Positions 8,632 through 16,910 of a stretch of DNA of 33,522 nucleotides are shown here, one piece after another (positions within the stretch are counted from its first letter, which is position 1; every line of letters begins with the position of its first letter). This DNA comes from Planctomycetaceae bacterium (GTDB lineage Bacteria > Planctomycetota > Planctomycetia > Planctomycetales > Planctomycetaceae), in the NCBI GenBank assembly GCA_029259845.1, contig JAJDEI010000160.1:1-33522 (forward strand), read 5' to 3'. Below the pieces are notes generated by a model. That model saw only the letters and a list, made by a program, of their open reading frames with translations. It did no database searches and was not told the origin of the DNA. The position numbers and the translations under genes are program-made.

Positions 8632-10074
8632 TGCCCGTCTTCGATTTTCTGGAAGACCTCGACAACGTGAAACGGGCCGTGGAGCGGACACGGGCCGACG
8701 ATTCCGCAGCGGCGACACAAGCACAGGGAACAACAAATCCCCTGTGGGAGGCCCGCCCACCCGCTCCCAGGTTGGACGCGGTCGCTGAGCTCTGCAGCCG
8801 CGTGACCTTCCGCTGGCTCCTGACCGGGCTCTACTACCGGCGGCGGAGGGAGTTTATCCAGGCCGAGTTCTGTTTCGACGAGCTGATGCGGCAGGTGCCC
8901 GAGTTTAGGGACGATCTCAACGCCGTGTACCATTTAGGCGACACGCTCAAAGAACTCGGCAAGCCGGCCGAGGACGCCTCGGGCGAGGACGGACCGCTGA
9001 TGTTATGCAAACCCGCACTGGGAGCGTCGTTGTATGGCCGCTTGTTGCGGCTGGAACTAACGATGCCGTAGTGGCTCGCGATCGAATCCTCCTTGGACGA
9101 GCTGGCTCCAGGGGTCTACGAGCGGCGTCTGGCCGAAGAGGGAATTCTGGATCCGGGCAGCCTTGCTGTCCCTGAGATTACCGCGGAGACGCGGGAGTTG
9201 CGCGACCAGGCGGTCCGGTTCTACGAACTGGCGGTCCGGCGCGGCACCAACCACGCCACCACGGTCGTCCGTCTTGCGGAGGAACATGGCTCGACGTGGG
9301 TGGCGGCTTCATTGACCGGTTTCCAGGAACACGCGTTTCGGGAGGAGCTCAGCCGGGTTGGCGTTTCGGTGCTGGAGGCCACTCCCAACCTCGAGGTGCG
9401 AAGGCGGGAACCGGGCAACCTGTTTCAGATTCGCTACAACCGTCCGATCGATGCCGCCGCCGCCGGCGGCAATGACGGGGTGCAGGGGCAACTGGAAGCG
9501 CTGCTCCAACAGATCCTGGGGCTTCAACAGGAAGAGACGTTGCCCGAGCCGGCTGTTTTCGACGACGAAGTCCGGGCCGAAGTCGACCGGCGGCTGGAGG
9601 AGGTTCAACAGTTGCCGGAAATCCGAACGACCGACAGCGTCCGCCGCGGAATCCAGCTCCTCCACCAGGCGGAGCGGCTCTGTCGGGCCCCCGACACGCC
9701 CCACGTGTAACCAGGCCCATGTGGGAATAGAACTGAGCAACGCGTGGCTGATGCTGGACCAAGTCAATCTGGCGGCCGACGCCATCGGGGACACGATTCG
9801 AGAGGGCGACGAGTTCGCCAACGTCGCCCACCTCATCGCGGCCATTGACGGGTATGCGAGGGCAAATCGGGAGCAACGGGCGCGGGAACTCTTGGAGCTG
9901 ATGCCCGTCTGGCTGGAGCAGGTGGCCGAACCGCGGGAACGCCTCCAATCGGAATCAACGTTCGTGAGGCTTCAGGAGAACGTCCTGGGAGTGGAAGCCT
10001 CCGTGGCGGCCAACGAACGGCTGGGCGCAGTTGCACGGGTGGGATGCCCCCAATTGCTGTACCAGGGGTTATGA
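8631..10074 (+). pseudogene. Third cassette gene, unknown, interrupted by stop and frameshift
   Basis: ATG 8631 overlaps the TGA of the STAND gene (TGATG), a sign of translational coupling. The frame encodes MPVFDFLEDLDNVKRAVE, then a helical region (FDELMRQVPEF, YHLGDTLKELGKPAED) resembling TPR-type helix pairs. It is interrupted by TAG at 9069-9071 within LTMP-x-WLAIESSLDEL; CAG to TAG is the simplest origin. The same frame stays open to TAA at 9708-9710 through ELRDQAVRFYELAVRRG and a segment rich in Glu and Leu (VQGQLEALLQQILGLQQEE). A +1 frame then carries a convincing continuation (IELSNAWLMLDQVNLAADAI, ARELLELMPVWLEQVAEP) to TGA at 10072-10074, so a frameshift lies near 9700. The protein would be about 480 residues. 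I recognise no family. Position suggests an accessory or sensor subunit of the STAND system. Confidence 0.55.
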
Positions 10075-10265
10075 GAGTTCGGGTTGGGGAATCAAGGTGT
10101 TGTTTTCCAGGGGATTGTGTTGGCGATCCTCGAGCCGGTCACTCACTCTGTATTCCTGGACGACTGCGGCGGTGCTTCGGCTGACACTGCCAATCACTGA
10201 TTGGCATCTCTCCATTCCGCTACCCTCAGAAGCTATCGAAAAAACCAGAAACTATTGAGAAAACC

Positions 10266-11054
10266 TCATTTCGCGATTTGTACGTCGGGGCGGGATGCCT
10301 GGAAGGCTTGCAGATCGGCAGCGTGGTATTTGGCGTCCACGAGCAAGAGTAGTTCAAGTTGCTCAAGTGATGTCAGCGGCTGCAGTCCATGCTCTCCCAG
10401 GTCGGACGCAGAAATGTTGACTTCCCTCAATTGCGGGCACTTGGCGATCTCGATCACGTCCTTATCGGTGACCTGAATGAATCCGGCTCCCAACTCGTTG
10501 AGGCTTTTCAGCCGGGACAGCCCGGCCAGGTGTTCTCGGCGGACTTGGCTGAAATTAAGCTGCAACGCCTCCAAATGCGGCAATTCGGCCAGGGGCGTGA
10601 TGTCAGTGACGGGAGTATTACCGAGATCCAGTCTCCGAAGGCTTTTCCATTTGGAGAGATCACTCAAGCCCTCACTGGTGACTCCGGAATCATGAAGGAT
10701 CAGCGTCCGGAGGTCGTCCATCTCAGGAAGCCGGGCGAGATTCTCATTGGCAATCTTCTTTCCCGTCAATGTCACTCCCACGATGACCGGGTAGTCCATG
10801 AACGAATGAAACTCCTCGCCGGCTAGCATCTGCAACCACGTCGGGACCTGATGTTCGAATTCACATTCCCCCCCCGCCCGGCCAACCTCGACACGTTGAC
10901 GTTCTGTCCGTTGCGCCGCCAGCAACGACATCGCTTCCAGTCCCAGGAAACCGGCCAGCAGCACACACAACAGGCCGACGCCAAGTTTTCTTCCATGGCG
11001 AACGGGCGGGCGGGTGCTCAACGAATCAGGAACCTGCGTCTCAGCCGTTGACAT
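10266..11054 (-). CDS. Membrane-anchored leucine-rich-repeat protein, 262 aa
   Basis: An N-terminal membrane anchor (residues about 20-40, GVGLLCVLLAGFLGLEAMSLL, flanked by Arg/Lys) is followed by an extracytoplasmic region with degenerate leucine-rich repeats: LRTLILHDSGVT, LRRLDLGNTPVTDITPL, LEALQLNFSQV, LREVNISASDLG, each about 23-25 residues. Such LRR proteins are common in planctomycetes and usually bind other proteins; no partner can be named. I start it at ATG 11054, which has AAAGGTG a few bases upstream. A TTG at 11099 overlapping the upstream gene stop is possible but weaker. It follows 41 bp behind the small membrane protein gene 11096-11560 and is probably in the same transcription unit. 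Confidence 0.75.
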   Translation of the reverse strand: MSTAETQVPDSLSTRPPVRHGRKLGVGLLCVLLAGFLGLEAMSLLAAQRTERQRVEVGRAGGECEFEHQVPTWLQMLAGEEFHSFMDYPVIVGVTLTGKKIANENLARLPEMDDLRTLILHDSGVTSEGLSDLSKWKSLRRLDLGNTPVTDITPLAELPHLEALQLNFSQVRREHLAGLSRLKSLNELGAGFIQVTDKDVIEIAKCPQLREVNISASDLGEHGLQPLTSLEQLELLLLVDAKYHAADLQAFQASRPDVQIAK

Positions 11055-11095
11055 GAGTGACACCTTTTTCTCGGGTGAATCAATGGGAGCCGGAA

Positions 11096-11560
11096 TCAAG
11101 GGACTTCGTCATACAGAACCACCTCCGGCACAACAGTCAATACTTCCAGCAATTCGCGCTGTGATTCATCCGCGTCTTTTTCGCCCAGTACGCCGTAGTG
11201 CACGCAGAGCACTCTCTGTTTTAAGAGTCCGTTGAAATAGTACACCTCATACAGCTCTTCGCCGGCGGCGACTTTGATTCGGCTCGACAAGTCCGGCTCC
11301 CGTCCGCCAAGGATCCGTTGCACGGTTTCACGGGTCGCGTGGTCCCCTTGCGATTCGGCTTTGGCGAGTTCATCCGACAGTTGCGATTTCGCCCAATAAG
11401 CTCGCCCCGTGGCAGCCGCTTCGACAGCGAGAACCACCAACAGGATTCCGATGACGATCCGCCCCACAAAAGATGACTTGGGCTTTTGTTGCGTCGTCGG
11501 CGTCGACTCTGCCGAGGGGCCGCCCGCCGATGAGTTCTCTGTCGATGGCGCGTCGCTCAT
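11096..11560 (-). CDS. Small membrane-anchored protein of unknown function, 154 aa
   Basis: A Ser/Pro/Thr-rich cytoplasmic start (about 30 residues) leads to one transmembrane helix (VGRIVIGILLVVLAVEAAA), then an alpha-helical and beta segment containing AKAESQGDHATRETVQRILG and ELYEVYYFNGLLKQRVLCVHYG. The last segment has the feel of small planctomycete membrane proteins that sense or bind at the outer face of the cytoplasmic membrane. I do not recognise a family. It lies directly upstream of, and probably co-transcribed with, the LRR protein gene on the minus strand. The ribosome binding site is weak (GAGGA, 12 bases upstream). Confidence 0.65.
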   Translation of the reverse strand: MSDAPSTENSSAGGPSAESTPTTQQKPKSSFVGRIVIGILLVVLAVEAAATGRAYWAKSQLSDELAKAESQGDHATRETVQRILGGREPDLSSRIKVAAGEELYEVYYFNGLLKQRVLCVHYGVLGEKDADESQRELLEVLTVVPEVVLYDEVP

Positions 11561-12053
11561 GAGTCAAGTCGTCCTCAGTGATCAAGAGATGGGGTCGCCA
11601 ACAAGCTTGCAGATGGAGTCCACAGTTTTCGAAGAAAGGTATCTGTTCGATGTGGGATCGGCGTTGGCCGGGCCTGCATCGTTCTACGGTCGCAGATTGC
11701 CGGCCGGCGCGAAGACGATCTCCCACTTGGAAACTTGCTGCGGGACTTCGTCCCAGCAAAGTGTAGCGTTTTCGATTGATTGCAAGCGAGCGGGGCCGCT
11801 TGGCAAAACGGGCCTCCTGTTCCCAGTCCCGTCACACAACGCAAAACATCCGAACCAGACGATGAGTGTGCGGCGAGACATGACGCGAGCTTCATACATC
11901 GAATATGTTTGTCGCGGACTCCCTTTGAATTCGGACAAGACACGGACTCACCTGCTCTCAGGCGACGCCAACTCCTCTTGCAGGCGATGAAGGGGAGTCA
12001 CACATCGAGCTTCGCGGCGTGTCCAAGCTGAGTTGACGGATCGCCAAAAGAGC

Positions 12054-12072
12054 CGTCTCGCGGAGCGAGACG
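12054..12072. repeat. Short perfect palindromic hairpin
   Basis: CGTCTCGC-GGA-GCGAGACG: 8-bp stem with a 3-nt loop. It belongs to a set of similar intergenic hairpins in this window (see also 12120-12134, 14389-14407, 33190-33206 and 33268-33284). Confidence 0.6.
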
Positions 12073-12119
12073 AGCGGTCAGTTGAGAGAGAGAAGGTCCG
12101 CCGTCTCTCCATCCCTTCA

Positions 12120-12134
12120 TCACGCAGAGCGTGA
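12120..12134. repeat. Short perfect palindromic hairpin
   Basis: TCACGC-AGA-GCGTGA: 6-bp stem with a 3-nt loop, 48 bp from the hairpin at 12054-12072 and of the same design (GC at the loop base). Confidence 0.5.
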
Positions 12135-12280
12135 CGACGACGTTCTTCAACCGTCAAATCAGGATGGAAGGGCCACAAGCGGACTCGAACGCACGTCTCC
12201 TTGTGTGCCGCTGCTTGACAGCGGCCATCGAACATCGTGGCAGACGGACGTCTTGCCGAATGTCTGCGACGAATCGAAAG

Positions 12281-12314
12281 CATGACCCAGCCGGTTGAGA
12301 AAGGCTGGGTCATG
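12281..12314 (-). terminator. Hairpin, probable terminator of the DUF1559 gene
   Basis: CATGACCCAGCC at 12281-12292 pairs perfectly with GGCTGGGTCATG at 12303-12314, giving a 12-bp stem with a 10-nt loop. It lies 44 bp past the stop of the minus-strand DUF1559 gene. Read on the minus strand it is followed by CTTTCGATT, only a weak U-tract, so termination efficiency is uncertain. Confidence 0.55.
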
Positions 12315-12357
12315 CCGGGCAACATCGGGCTGACGAGTCTCAAACGTATCGAACGTC

Positions 12358-13356
12358 CTAGAATTCGCCAACAATTTCGCTGCCGTTCGACGTCCCTAAT
12401 GCCTTATAGGTGGTGTTGTCGATGTTCGTGCTCAGGCCACGAACGGAGCCGTCTCCCAACAGAAAATGGACCGATCCGGTATGGCGGCTGGAGAAACGAA
12501 CCGAGTTGGGGACGGTATAGCCGTCCGCAATCGTGAGTTTTCCCTGCCACATTGGGGCACCGGTCCCGAGCATGCCGTCTCCCTCGACGCCGGTCATGGT
12601 CCAGCCCCAGGAGTGGCTCTCGTCCACTGCGCGTTCTCCGACCATCAAGGTATTGCTGGTCCCGTCCGCGACATCGCCGATTTTCACTTTGGCGGCGTAC
12701 CGGAAGATGCCGTTGTACTCGGAATGCAATCCCGGAACGCCGGGGAACGGTTCCGTACACGTTTGGTCGGCGGTACAGATGATGCGGTGCCGGGAGTTGG
12801 CACCGTAGGAGCTCGTGAGGCGTGTGACGCTGTTCACGTCCCCACACACGCCGAAGTAATTCATGTTAATGTTGGGCAGACTCGATCCGCCGACCCTGAA
12901 GCTATACGGCTTATTGCCGCGCGGATCGGTGGGACACCCGTAAACGCTAAACGGAGTTGTCGCATAGTTCTTTATTCCCGCGGCGACTTGCGCATTGACC
13001 TGATGCTGACTGGTGTAACAGGACGATCCCTGGCCGCGGCAGTTGCCTCCTGTGAAATCGATCCCATCGTTGAAATCGACGAGGTTGTACTGGGCGGTCT
13101 GCTCAAGGTAGGGGAGAATATACACTCTCCAGCCCCACAGCGAGTATCCTGTCCCGAGCGGGAACATGCCGTAAACGTCGTGATAGTTGTGACAGGCCAA
13201 GCCGATCTGTTTGAGATGGTTCCGGCACTGCGTCCGACGGGCCGCCTCACGAGCCTGCTGAACCGCCGGCAGCAACAATGCAATCAGGATGGCAATGATC
13301 GCAATGACAACGAGAAGTTCAATCAACGTAAATCCACGCGTGCGTTTGACTCTCAT
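12358..13356 (-). CDS. DUF1559 family protein with type IV prepilin-like leader, 332 aa
   Basis: Starting at ATG 13356 (GGAG ten bases upstream) the protein begins [20 protein letters not shown], a class III prepilin leader with the cleavage point after Gly8 and the conserved Glu at mature position 5. A hydrophobic helix and the sequence [12 protein letters not shown] follow, then [15 protein letters not shown], the hallmark block of the DUF1559 (SBP_bac_10) family. The C-terminal end has the family box [13 protein letters not shown]. The family is massively expanded in planctomycetes and its members are thought to be pseudopilin-like cell-surface or periplasmic proteins; no specific function is established. 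A longer start at 13428 adds non-leader residues and is unlikely. The lipoprotein gene lies upstream on the same strand, a pairing common in planctomycetes. Confidence 0.95.
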   Translation of the reverse strand: MRVKRTRGFTLIELLVVIAIIAILIALLLPAVQQAREAARRTQCRNHLKQIGLACHNYHDVYGMFPLGTGYSLWGWRVYILPYLEQTAQYNLVDFNDGIDFTGGNCRGQGSSCYTSQHQVNAQVAAGIKNYATTPFSVYGCPTDPRGNKPYSFRVGGSSLPNINMNYFGVCGDVNSVTRLTSSYGANSRHRIICTADQTCTEPFPGVPGLHSEYNGIFRYAAKVKIGDVADGTSNTLMVGERAVDESHSWGWTMTGVEGDGMLGTGAPMWQGKLTIADGYTVPNSVRFSSRHTGSVHFLLGDGSVRGLSTNIDNTTYKALGTSNGSEIVGEF

Positions 13357-13648
13357 TTCTTGTGAGCTCCGAAAAGAATGCAGCAGAATGACACGCCACA
13401 AACAGAATGCGACGTTACCGACGTTCAACCAGTGAGGGATCGGATCGCTGCGATCGAACCGTCACGTCAAAAAACAACACCCCCTTTCGACTGAGTTGAA
13501 TCGACAAACAAAAACCTGAAAAACGTGTTTCAAAAGGGCGAATCGTGCCGCTGCAGCAAGCTGCTGCCGACGGAAATCGAGTTCGTCAGCCGACTGATGG
13601 GTGGTAACAGATCAGCCGGTAGCGATTCAGAAACAATCCCGGGGAGGG

Positions 13649-14119
13649 TCATGGTTTCTGCCCCGCCCCCCTGCGGCCCGCTGCTGCCTTTGCGTTGTCC
13701 ACGTTGAAGTCGACCGGCTCGCTCACGTCTTGATCCGGACTCACTGTCGTCTGAAGCAGCCATCCGTCTTCCGGCATGGGTGTTTTAAACCCTGTTTCTG
13801 GAAGAAAGTCGGCGTCTTTGGGCACCCCTCCTGCGGGAATTGGCCCTCGTTCCAACACGCGGAGGATCTTCACCTCTTGATCCCCTTCAACCGGGCCGGT
13901 CTGTGTGGTAAAGGCGTATTCCCCTTCGGCGATGTTGGCCACCGCTGCAGGCCCGCCGGCGACCGGTATCATCTCAATGATGCCTTCGCGCAGCGGCTTT
14001 CCCTCCCGTGTGACCGTGCCATGCAAGGCAAATTTCGTCGGCCCGTCAGGCCCTCCACACCCCAATGCCACGAAAGCTGTCAGAACCAAACTCAACGAGG
14101 AGAGACGTCGCGTCGTCAT
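13649..14119 (-). CDS. Small lipoprotein with carboxypeptidase-regulatory-like fold, 156 aa
   Basis: The start is taken at ATG 14119 because it opens a lipoprotein signal: two Arg, a hydrophobic stretch (LSLVLTAFVALG) and Cys21 followed by Gly-Gly. The mature part (FALHGTVTREGKPLREGIIEMIP) resembles the transthyretin/carboxypeptidase-regulatory-like beta-sandwich seen in many planctomycete lipoproteins next to DUF1559 genes. The following segments (GEYAFTTQTGPVEGDQEVKI, then DFNVD near the end) fit beta strands. It is upstream of the DUF1559 gene with a 292-bp gap. Function is unknown; it is probably envelope-bound. No strong ribosome binding site is visible. Longer frames upstream lack a signal and are disregarded. 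Confidence 0.8.
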   Translation of the reverse strand: MTTRRLSSLSLVLTAFVALGCGGPDGPTKFALHGTVTREGKPLREGIIEMIPVAGGPAAVANIAEGEYAFTTQTGPVEGDQEVKILRVLERGPIPAGGVPKDADFLPETGFKTPMPEDGWLLQTTVSPDQDVSEPVDFNVDNAKAAAGRRGAGQKP

Positions 14120-14754
14120 GGGATGTGATGCCTTATGGGATACGAAATACGCGGCAGCAGAGAGTGACCGAAGGGGATCCTGAACCGGCCTCAGCCGATA
14201 CAGCAATTCGTAAGTGTTTAGCGCAAGAGAGATCAGTGCTTGTCGCAAGAGATCGTGGTTCCGAAACGACGACACACGAATGCCTTGGCGGTGACGACAG
14301 ACCTCAGCGCCCTCGCTCCACGAACGCGGCATCACAGGACGTTCCGCAGCCGACGATGTCAAGACTCAAGCTGATATGCCAAACACGGGCGCCGACTCTG
14401 TCGGCGCATGTGGTTTCAGAATGATCGCACTGCCAGAATCGGTGATATCTAGGGAACTGCTTGCAGAGATGTCCAATCACCGTCGTCAGCACCCGAGAGT
14501 TCGGGTTGCTTCATCGCATTTTGGCACCGAAGCCTTCAGCGATTCGGACATGTTGACACGCTCCGTCTTTTTTTTCAACCGATCGCCGGTTTGTTTCTCC
14601 GATCCGCAGATTCTTTTCAGAGTTTCGTCTAGACTTTTCAAGGTGATCGTCTCTCAGCAGGGAGTCGCGTCGCAGGCCCCGTGAACAGGGCGATTGCGGA
14701 CATGACGGGGTGACGGCCAATGACTGTGCTTGTTCGTTTGTGAGGGGGAGACTG
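14120..14754. other. Divergent intergenic region (635 bp)
   Basis: This lies between the minus-strand lipoprotein gene and the plus-strand RidA-like gene and should hold both promoters. A TTGACA hexamer occurs in the plus direction at about 14554-14559, but no matching -10 is evident, so I do not call a promoter. A perfect hairpin is present at 14389-14407. Frames here are short or biased and are not supported as genes. Confidence 0.4.
14389..14407. repeat. Short perfect palindromic hairpin
   Basis: GCGCCGAC-TCT-GTCGGCGC: 8-bp stem with a 3-nt loop, the same design as the hairpins near 12060 and 33200. Confidence 0.55.
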
Positions 14755-15369
14755 ATGCAGCGATGCACCAACCGGCGGATGTTTCTTCGCGATGGCCTGC
14801 TTGTGTCCTTCGGGGCGTGTGCCGGAGCCGCGGCCCCATGGTTCTTGCGAACGCCAGCGGCGGTCCGCTTGCGGGCTGACGACAACGTCCGAGCCAGCGG
14901 CTTCGAGCAGCGACTCGGCGAGTTGGGCATCGATTTGCCCGCCCCGGCCAAGCCGGTCGCAGTTTATGTGCCCGCCATCGTCACCGGAAATCTCCTGTTC
15001 ACCGCAGGACACATTCCGCGGACGGCCGACGGCCAACTGGTGACTGGACGAGTGGGGGACGATCTGTCTCTCGAGCAGGGGGCAGCGGCCGCGCGTCTTG
15101 TCGGACTGCATGTGTTGAGCACCGTGCGCTCCAAGCTGGGGTCTCTGAATCGCGTCGTCCGGCTCGTCAAGGTGCTGGGGATGGTCAATTGCACGACAGA
15201 CTTCACGCAACAGTCACAAGTCATCAACGGCTTCAGCGAACTGCTGGTGGACGTGTTCGGCGAAACGGCGGGCAAAGCCGGCCGAAGCGCCGTCGGCGTG
15301 GGCTCGCTCCCACTAAACGTGCCCGTGGAAATCGAAGCCATTTTCGAGATTGTTCCCGAGACTCGGTGA
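14755..15369 (+). CDS. Tat-exported RidA/YjgF-family protein, 204 aa
   Basis: ATG 14755 follows a GGGGGAG ribosome binding site. The N-terminus carries a twin-arginine signal (NRRMFLRDG, then a hydrophobic stretch to about residue 30). The mature part matches RidA/YjgF: AIVTGNLLFTAGHIP, LEQGAAAARLVGLHVL, a helix-rich middle, and the C-terminal block GRSAVGVGSLPLNVPVEIEAI. Arg177 aligns with the substrate-binding Arg of RidA, and the Glu residues of VEIEAI are kept, so deaminase activity on enamine/imine species is plausible. RidA proteins are normally cytoplasmic and about 130 residues; the Tat signal and long N-terminal extension are unusual. It lies 131 bp before a Tat-exported PLP aminotransferase gene on the same strand, and the two probably form one unit. 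The pairing fits removal of reactive intermediates released by PLP chemistry. Confidence 0.85.
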   Translation: MQRCTNRRMFLRDGLLVSFGACAGAAAPWFLRTPAAVRLRADDNVRASGFEQRLGELGIDLPAPAKPVAVYVPAIVTGNLLFTAGHIPRTADGQLVTGRVGDDLSLEQGAAAARLVGLHVLSTVRSKLGSLNRVVRLVKVLGMVNCTTDFTQQSQVINGFSELLVDVFGETAGKAGRSAVGVGSLPLNVPVEIEAIFEIVPETR

Positions 15370-15500
15370 TCCCCACGATTCACGCGACAGTCTTCTGACG
15401 TACGGTCGACAATGATCATTTGGGGGAGGCGTGGTTTGTGCGATCGCGTGTCTCACGTCGAGACTTTCCCAACCGTTGCGCACGACGAAAGGACATTCCG

Positions 15501-16796
15501 ATGAAGAGACGCTCCTTTTTCCAAGGTCTGCTGGCATCCGGTGCCGCCCTGAATCTGTGGCCCGGCGCGTTGAGTGCCGCGAGCGAGCGAATTGACCGGC
15601 TCCGTGCCGACCTCGGCGGTCTCCAGCCGGGCGGCGCGTCCTTCTGGAAGCGCGTGCAAGGCGAGTTTCAGCTTTCCGCGGGCATCACCCATATGAATAA
15701 TGGCAGCATCGGTCCCTCACCGCGGGTGGTCACGGAGGGGATCATTGATGCGCTTGGCCAACTTGAGGCGGACCCCTACCACAATACCTGGGGAGGATTG
15801 GCGGCCGGCATGGAGGACGTCCGCAGCCACGCAGCCGACTTCATCGGTGCCGAGCGTGATGAAGTCGCTCTGACGCGCAACACCACCGAAGGCATGAACC
15901 TGATCGCCACGGGATTGGACCTCCAACCTGGCGATGAAGTGCTGACGACGAATCATGAGCATGGCGGCGGGATGATCTGCTGGCAGTATCTCCGCAAGCG
16001 CCGCGGAGTGAAACTCAACTACCTGGAACTCCCCACTCCGGTCCGTGACACAGCGCAACTCCTGGAATTGGTCGAACAGAACCTGACGCCACGCACCCGT
16101 GCCTGTAGTTTCATGCATGCCGATACGATCACCGGCATGCAGATGCCTTTGGCCGAGATCTCTGAACTGACGCGTCCCCGGGACATCCTGCTGGTCTCCG
16201 ACGGTGCCCAAACGCCGGGCATGCTGGCGATCGACGTCAAGAAGCTCGGTGTCGATGCCTTTGCTTCGTCGAGCCATAAATGGCTCCTGGCTCCCAAGGG
16301 CACGGGATTGCTCTACATCCGCAAGGAAGTGCAAGACCGGATTCAGCCGATCTCCTTGTACTCCGGATACAGTGCCTATTCCGCTTCGGGGGGAACTCGT
16401 GACGTTGCTGGGATTCTTGGGCACGGTGCAGCCATCGACTTTCATAACGCGATTGGCCGTGAGCAGATCGAAGCCCGTTGCCGGCAACTGTCGACGCGAG
16501 TGCGTGAGCATCTGGAGCAGATTCCGAAACTCAAGTTATTGACGCCCGTGCAGCCGGAACTCACGAGTGGCATGGTGACGTTTGCCGTCGAGGGCATGAA
16601 GAACGGCGACGTCCACAAACGCCTTTGGGAGGATCACCGCATCGCCGCCAAAGTGGCCCAAGGTACGTACGCCTTCACGGAAGTCCCAGGCGAGTTGCAT
16701 AAGAACTACAACGCACTCCGGTTTTCGACGCACATCTATAATGACGAATCGCAGGTGGACCGGCTCGCTGAAGCGCTTGAAGAGATTCTCGCCTGA
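15501..16796 (+). CDS. Tat-exported class V aminotransferase (isopenicillin-N-epimerase/cysteine-desulfurase-like), 431 aa
   Basis: ATG 15501 has AAAGGA seven bases upstream and opens a twin-arginine signal (MKRRSFFQG, hydrophobic stretch to about residue 27). The fold-type I PLP enzyme of class V follows: THMNNGSIGP at the start of the domain, RNTTEGMNLIATG, the NHEHGGG substrate-side motif, DGAQTPG (Asp binding the PLP ring nitrogen) and the catalytic Lys260 in SSSHKWLLAPKGTG. Similar sequences are annotated as isopenicillin N epimerase-like, cysteine desulfurase-like or generic aminotransferase class V; substrate cannot be told. It shares about the same layout as the second such enzyme at 22502-23782. 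Export through Tat means the PLP is bound before export. RidA lies upstream, and the convergent FG-GAP gene downstream is separated by 114 bp. Confidence 0.9.
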   Translation: MKRRSFFQGLLASGAALNLWPGALSAASERIDRLRADLGGLQPGGASFWKRVQGEFQLSAGITHMNNGSIGPSPRVVTEGIIDALGQLEADPYHNTWGGLAAGMEDVRSHAADFIGAERDEVALTRNTTEGMNLIATGLDLQPGDEVLTTNHEHGGGMICWQYLRKRRGVKLNYLELPTPVRDTAQLLELVEQNLTPRTRACSFMHADTITGMQMPLAEISELTRPRDILLVSDGAQTPGMLAIDVKKLGVDAFASSSHKWLLAPKGTGLLYIRKEVQDRIQPISLYSGYSAYSASGGTRDVAGILGHGAAIDFHNAIGREQIEARCRQLSTRVREHLEQIPKLKLLTPVQPELTSGMVTFAVEGMKNGDVHKRLWEDHRIAAKVAQGTYAFTEVPGELHKNYNALRFSTHIYNDESQVDRLAEALEEILA

Positions 16797-16891
16797 GCAC
16801 CGGCTGCGTTCAGCTCAGAAGATTCGCTGGCAGGGGCAGATTCGCCGGAGGGGGCAGCAGCGCCGCTGCGACTCGCTGCGCTCTGACCTCT

Positions 16892-16905
16892 CCGGCAATT
16901 GCCGG
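16892..16905. repeat. 14-bp palindrome between convergent genes
   Basis: CCGGCAATTGCCGG is a perfect self-complementary sequence lying between the aminotransferase and the convergent FG-GAP gene. It could be a weak bidirectional terminator stem, although no T-run follows on either strand. Confidence 0.3.
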
Positions 16906-16910
16906 TGGGC

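Larger units (their letters stand above)
11561..12357. other. Gene-free stretch with hairpins
   Basis: No frame here has domain-like content; the open frames on both strands are Ser/Arg/Cys-rich and unconvincing. The stretch holds two short perfect hairpins (12054-12072 and 12120-12134), a tRNA-like minus-strand segment at about 12165-12240 that does not fold as a full tRNA, and the long hairpin at 12281-12314 beside the DUF1559 gene end. It also contains the upstream region of the minus-strand gene at 11560, but no clear promoter. Confidence 0.5.

Noticed and set aside
1437-10074. Programmed stop-codon readthrough in the cassette
   Set aside because: Different stops (TAA, TAG) plus frameshifts in both genes fit decay better than a shared recoding mechanism.
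11409-11990. Plus-strand frame of 193 codons covering the gene-free stretch
   Set aside because: Its first part is antisense to the 154-residue membrane protein and the rest has no domain-like features.
12165-12245. tRNA-like segment on the minus strand (GTTCGAGTC loop and a stem with a CAA-like anticodon loop)
   Set aside because: The T stem cannot pair and no D arm or acceptor stem was found, so it does not form a full tRNA; at most a degenerate remnant.
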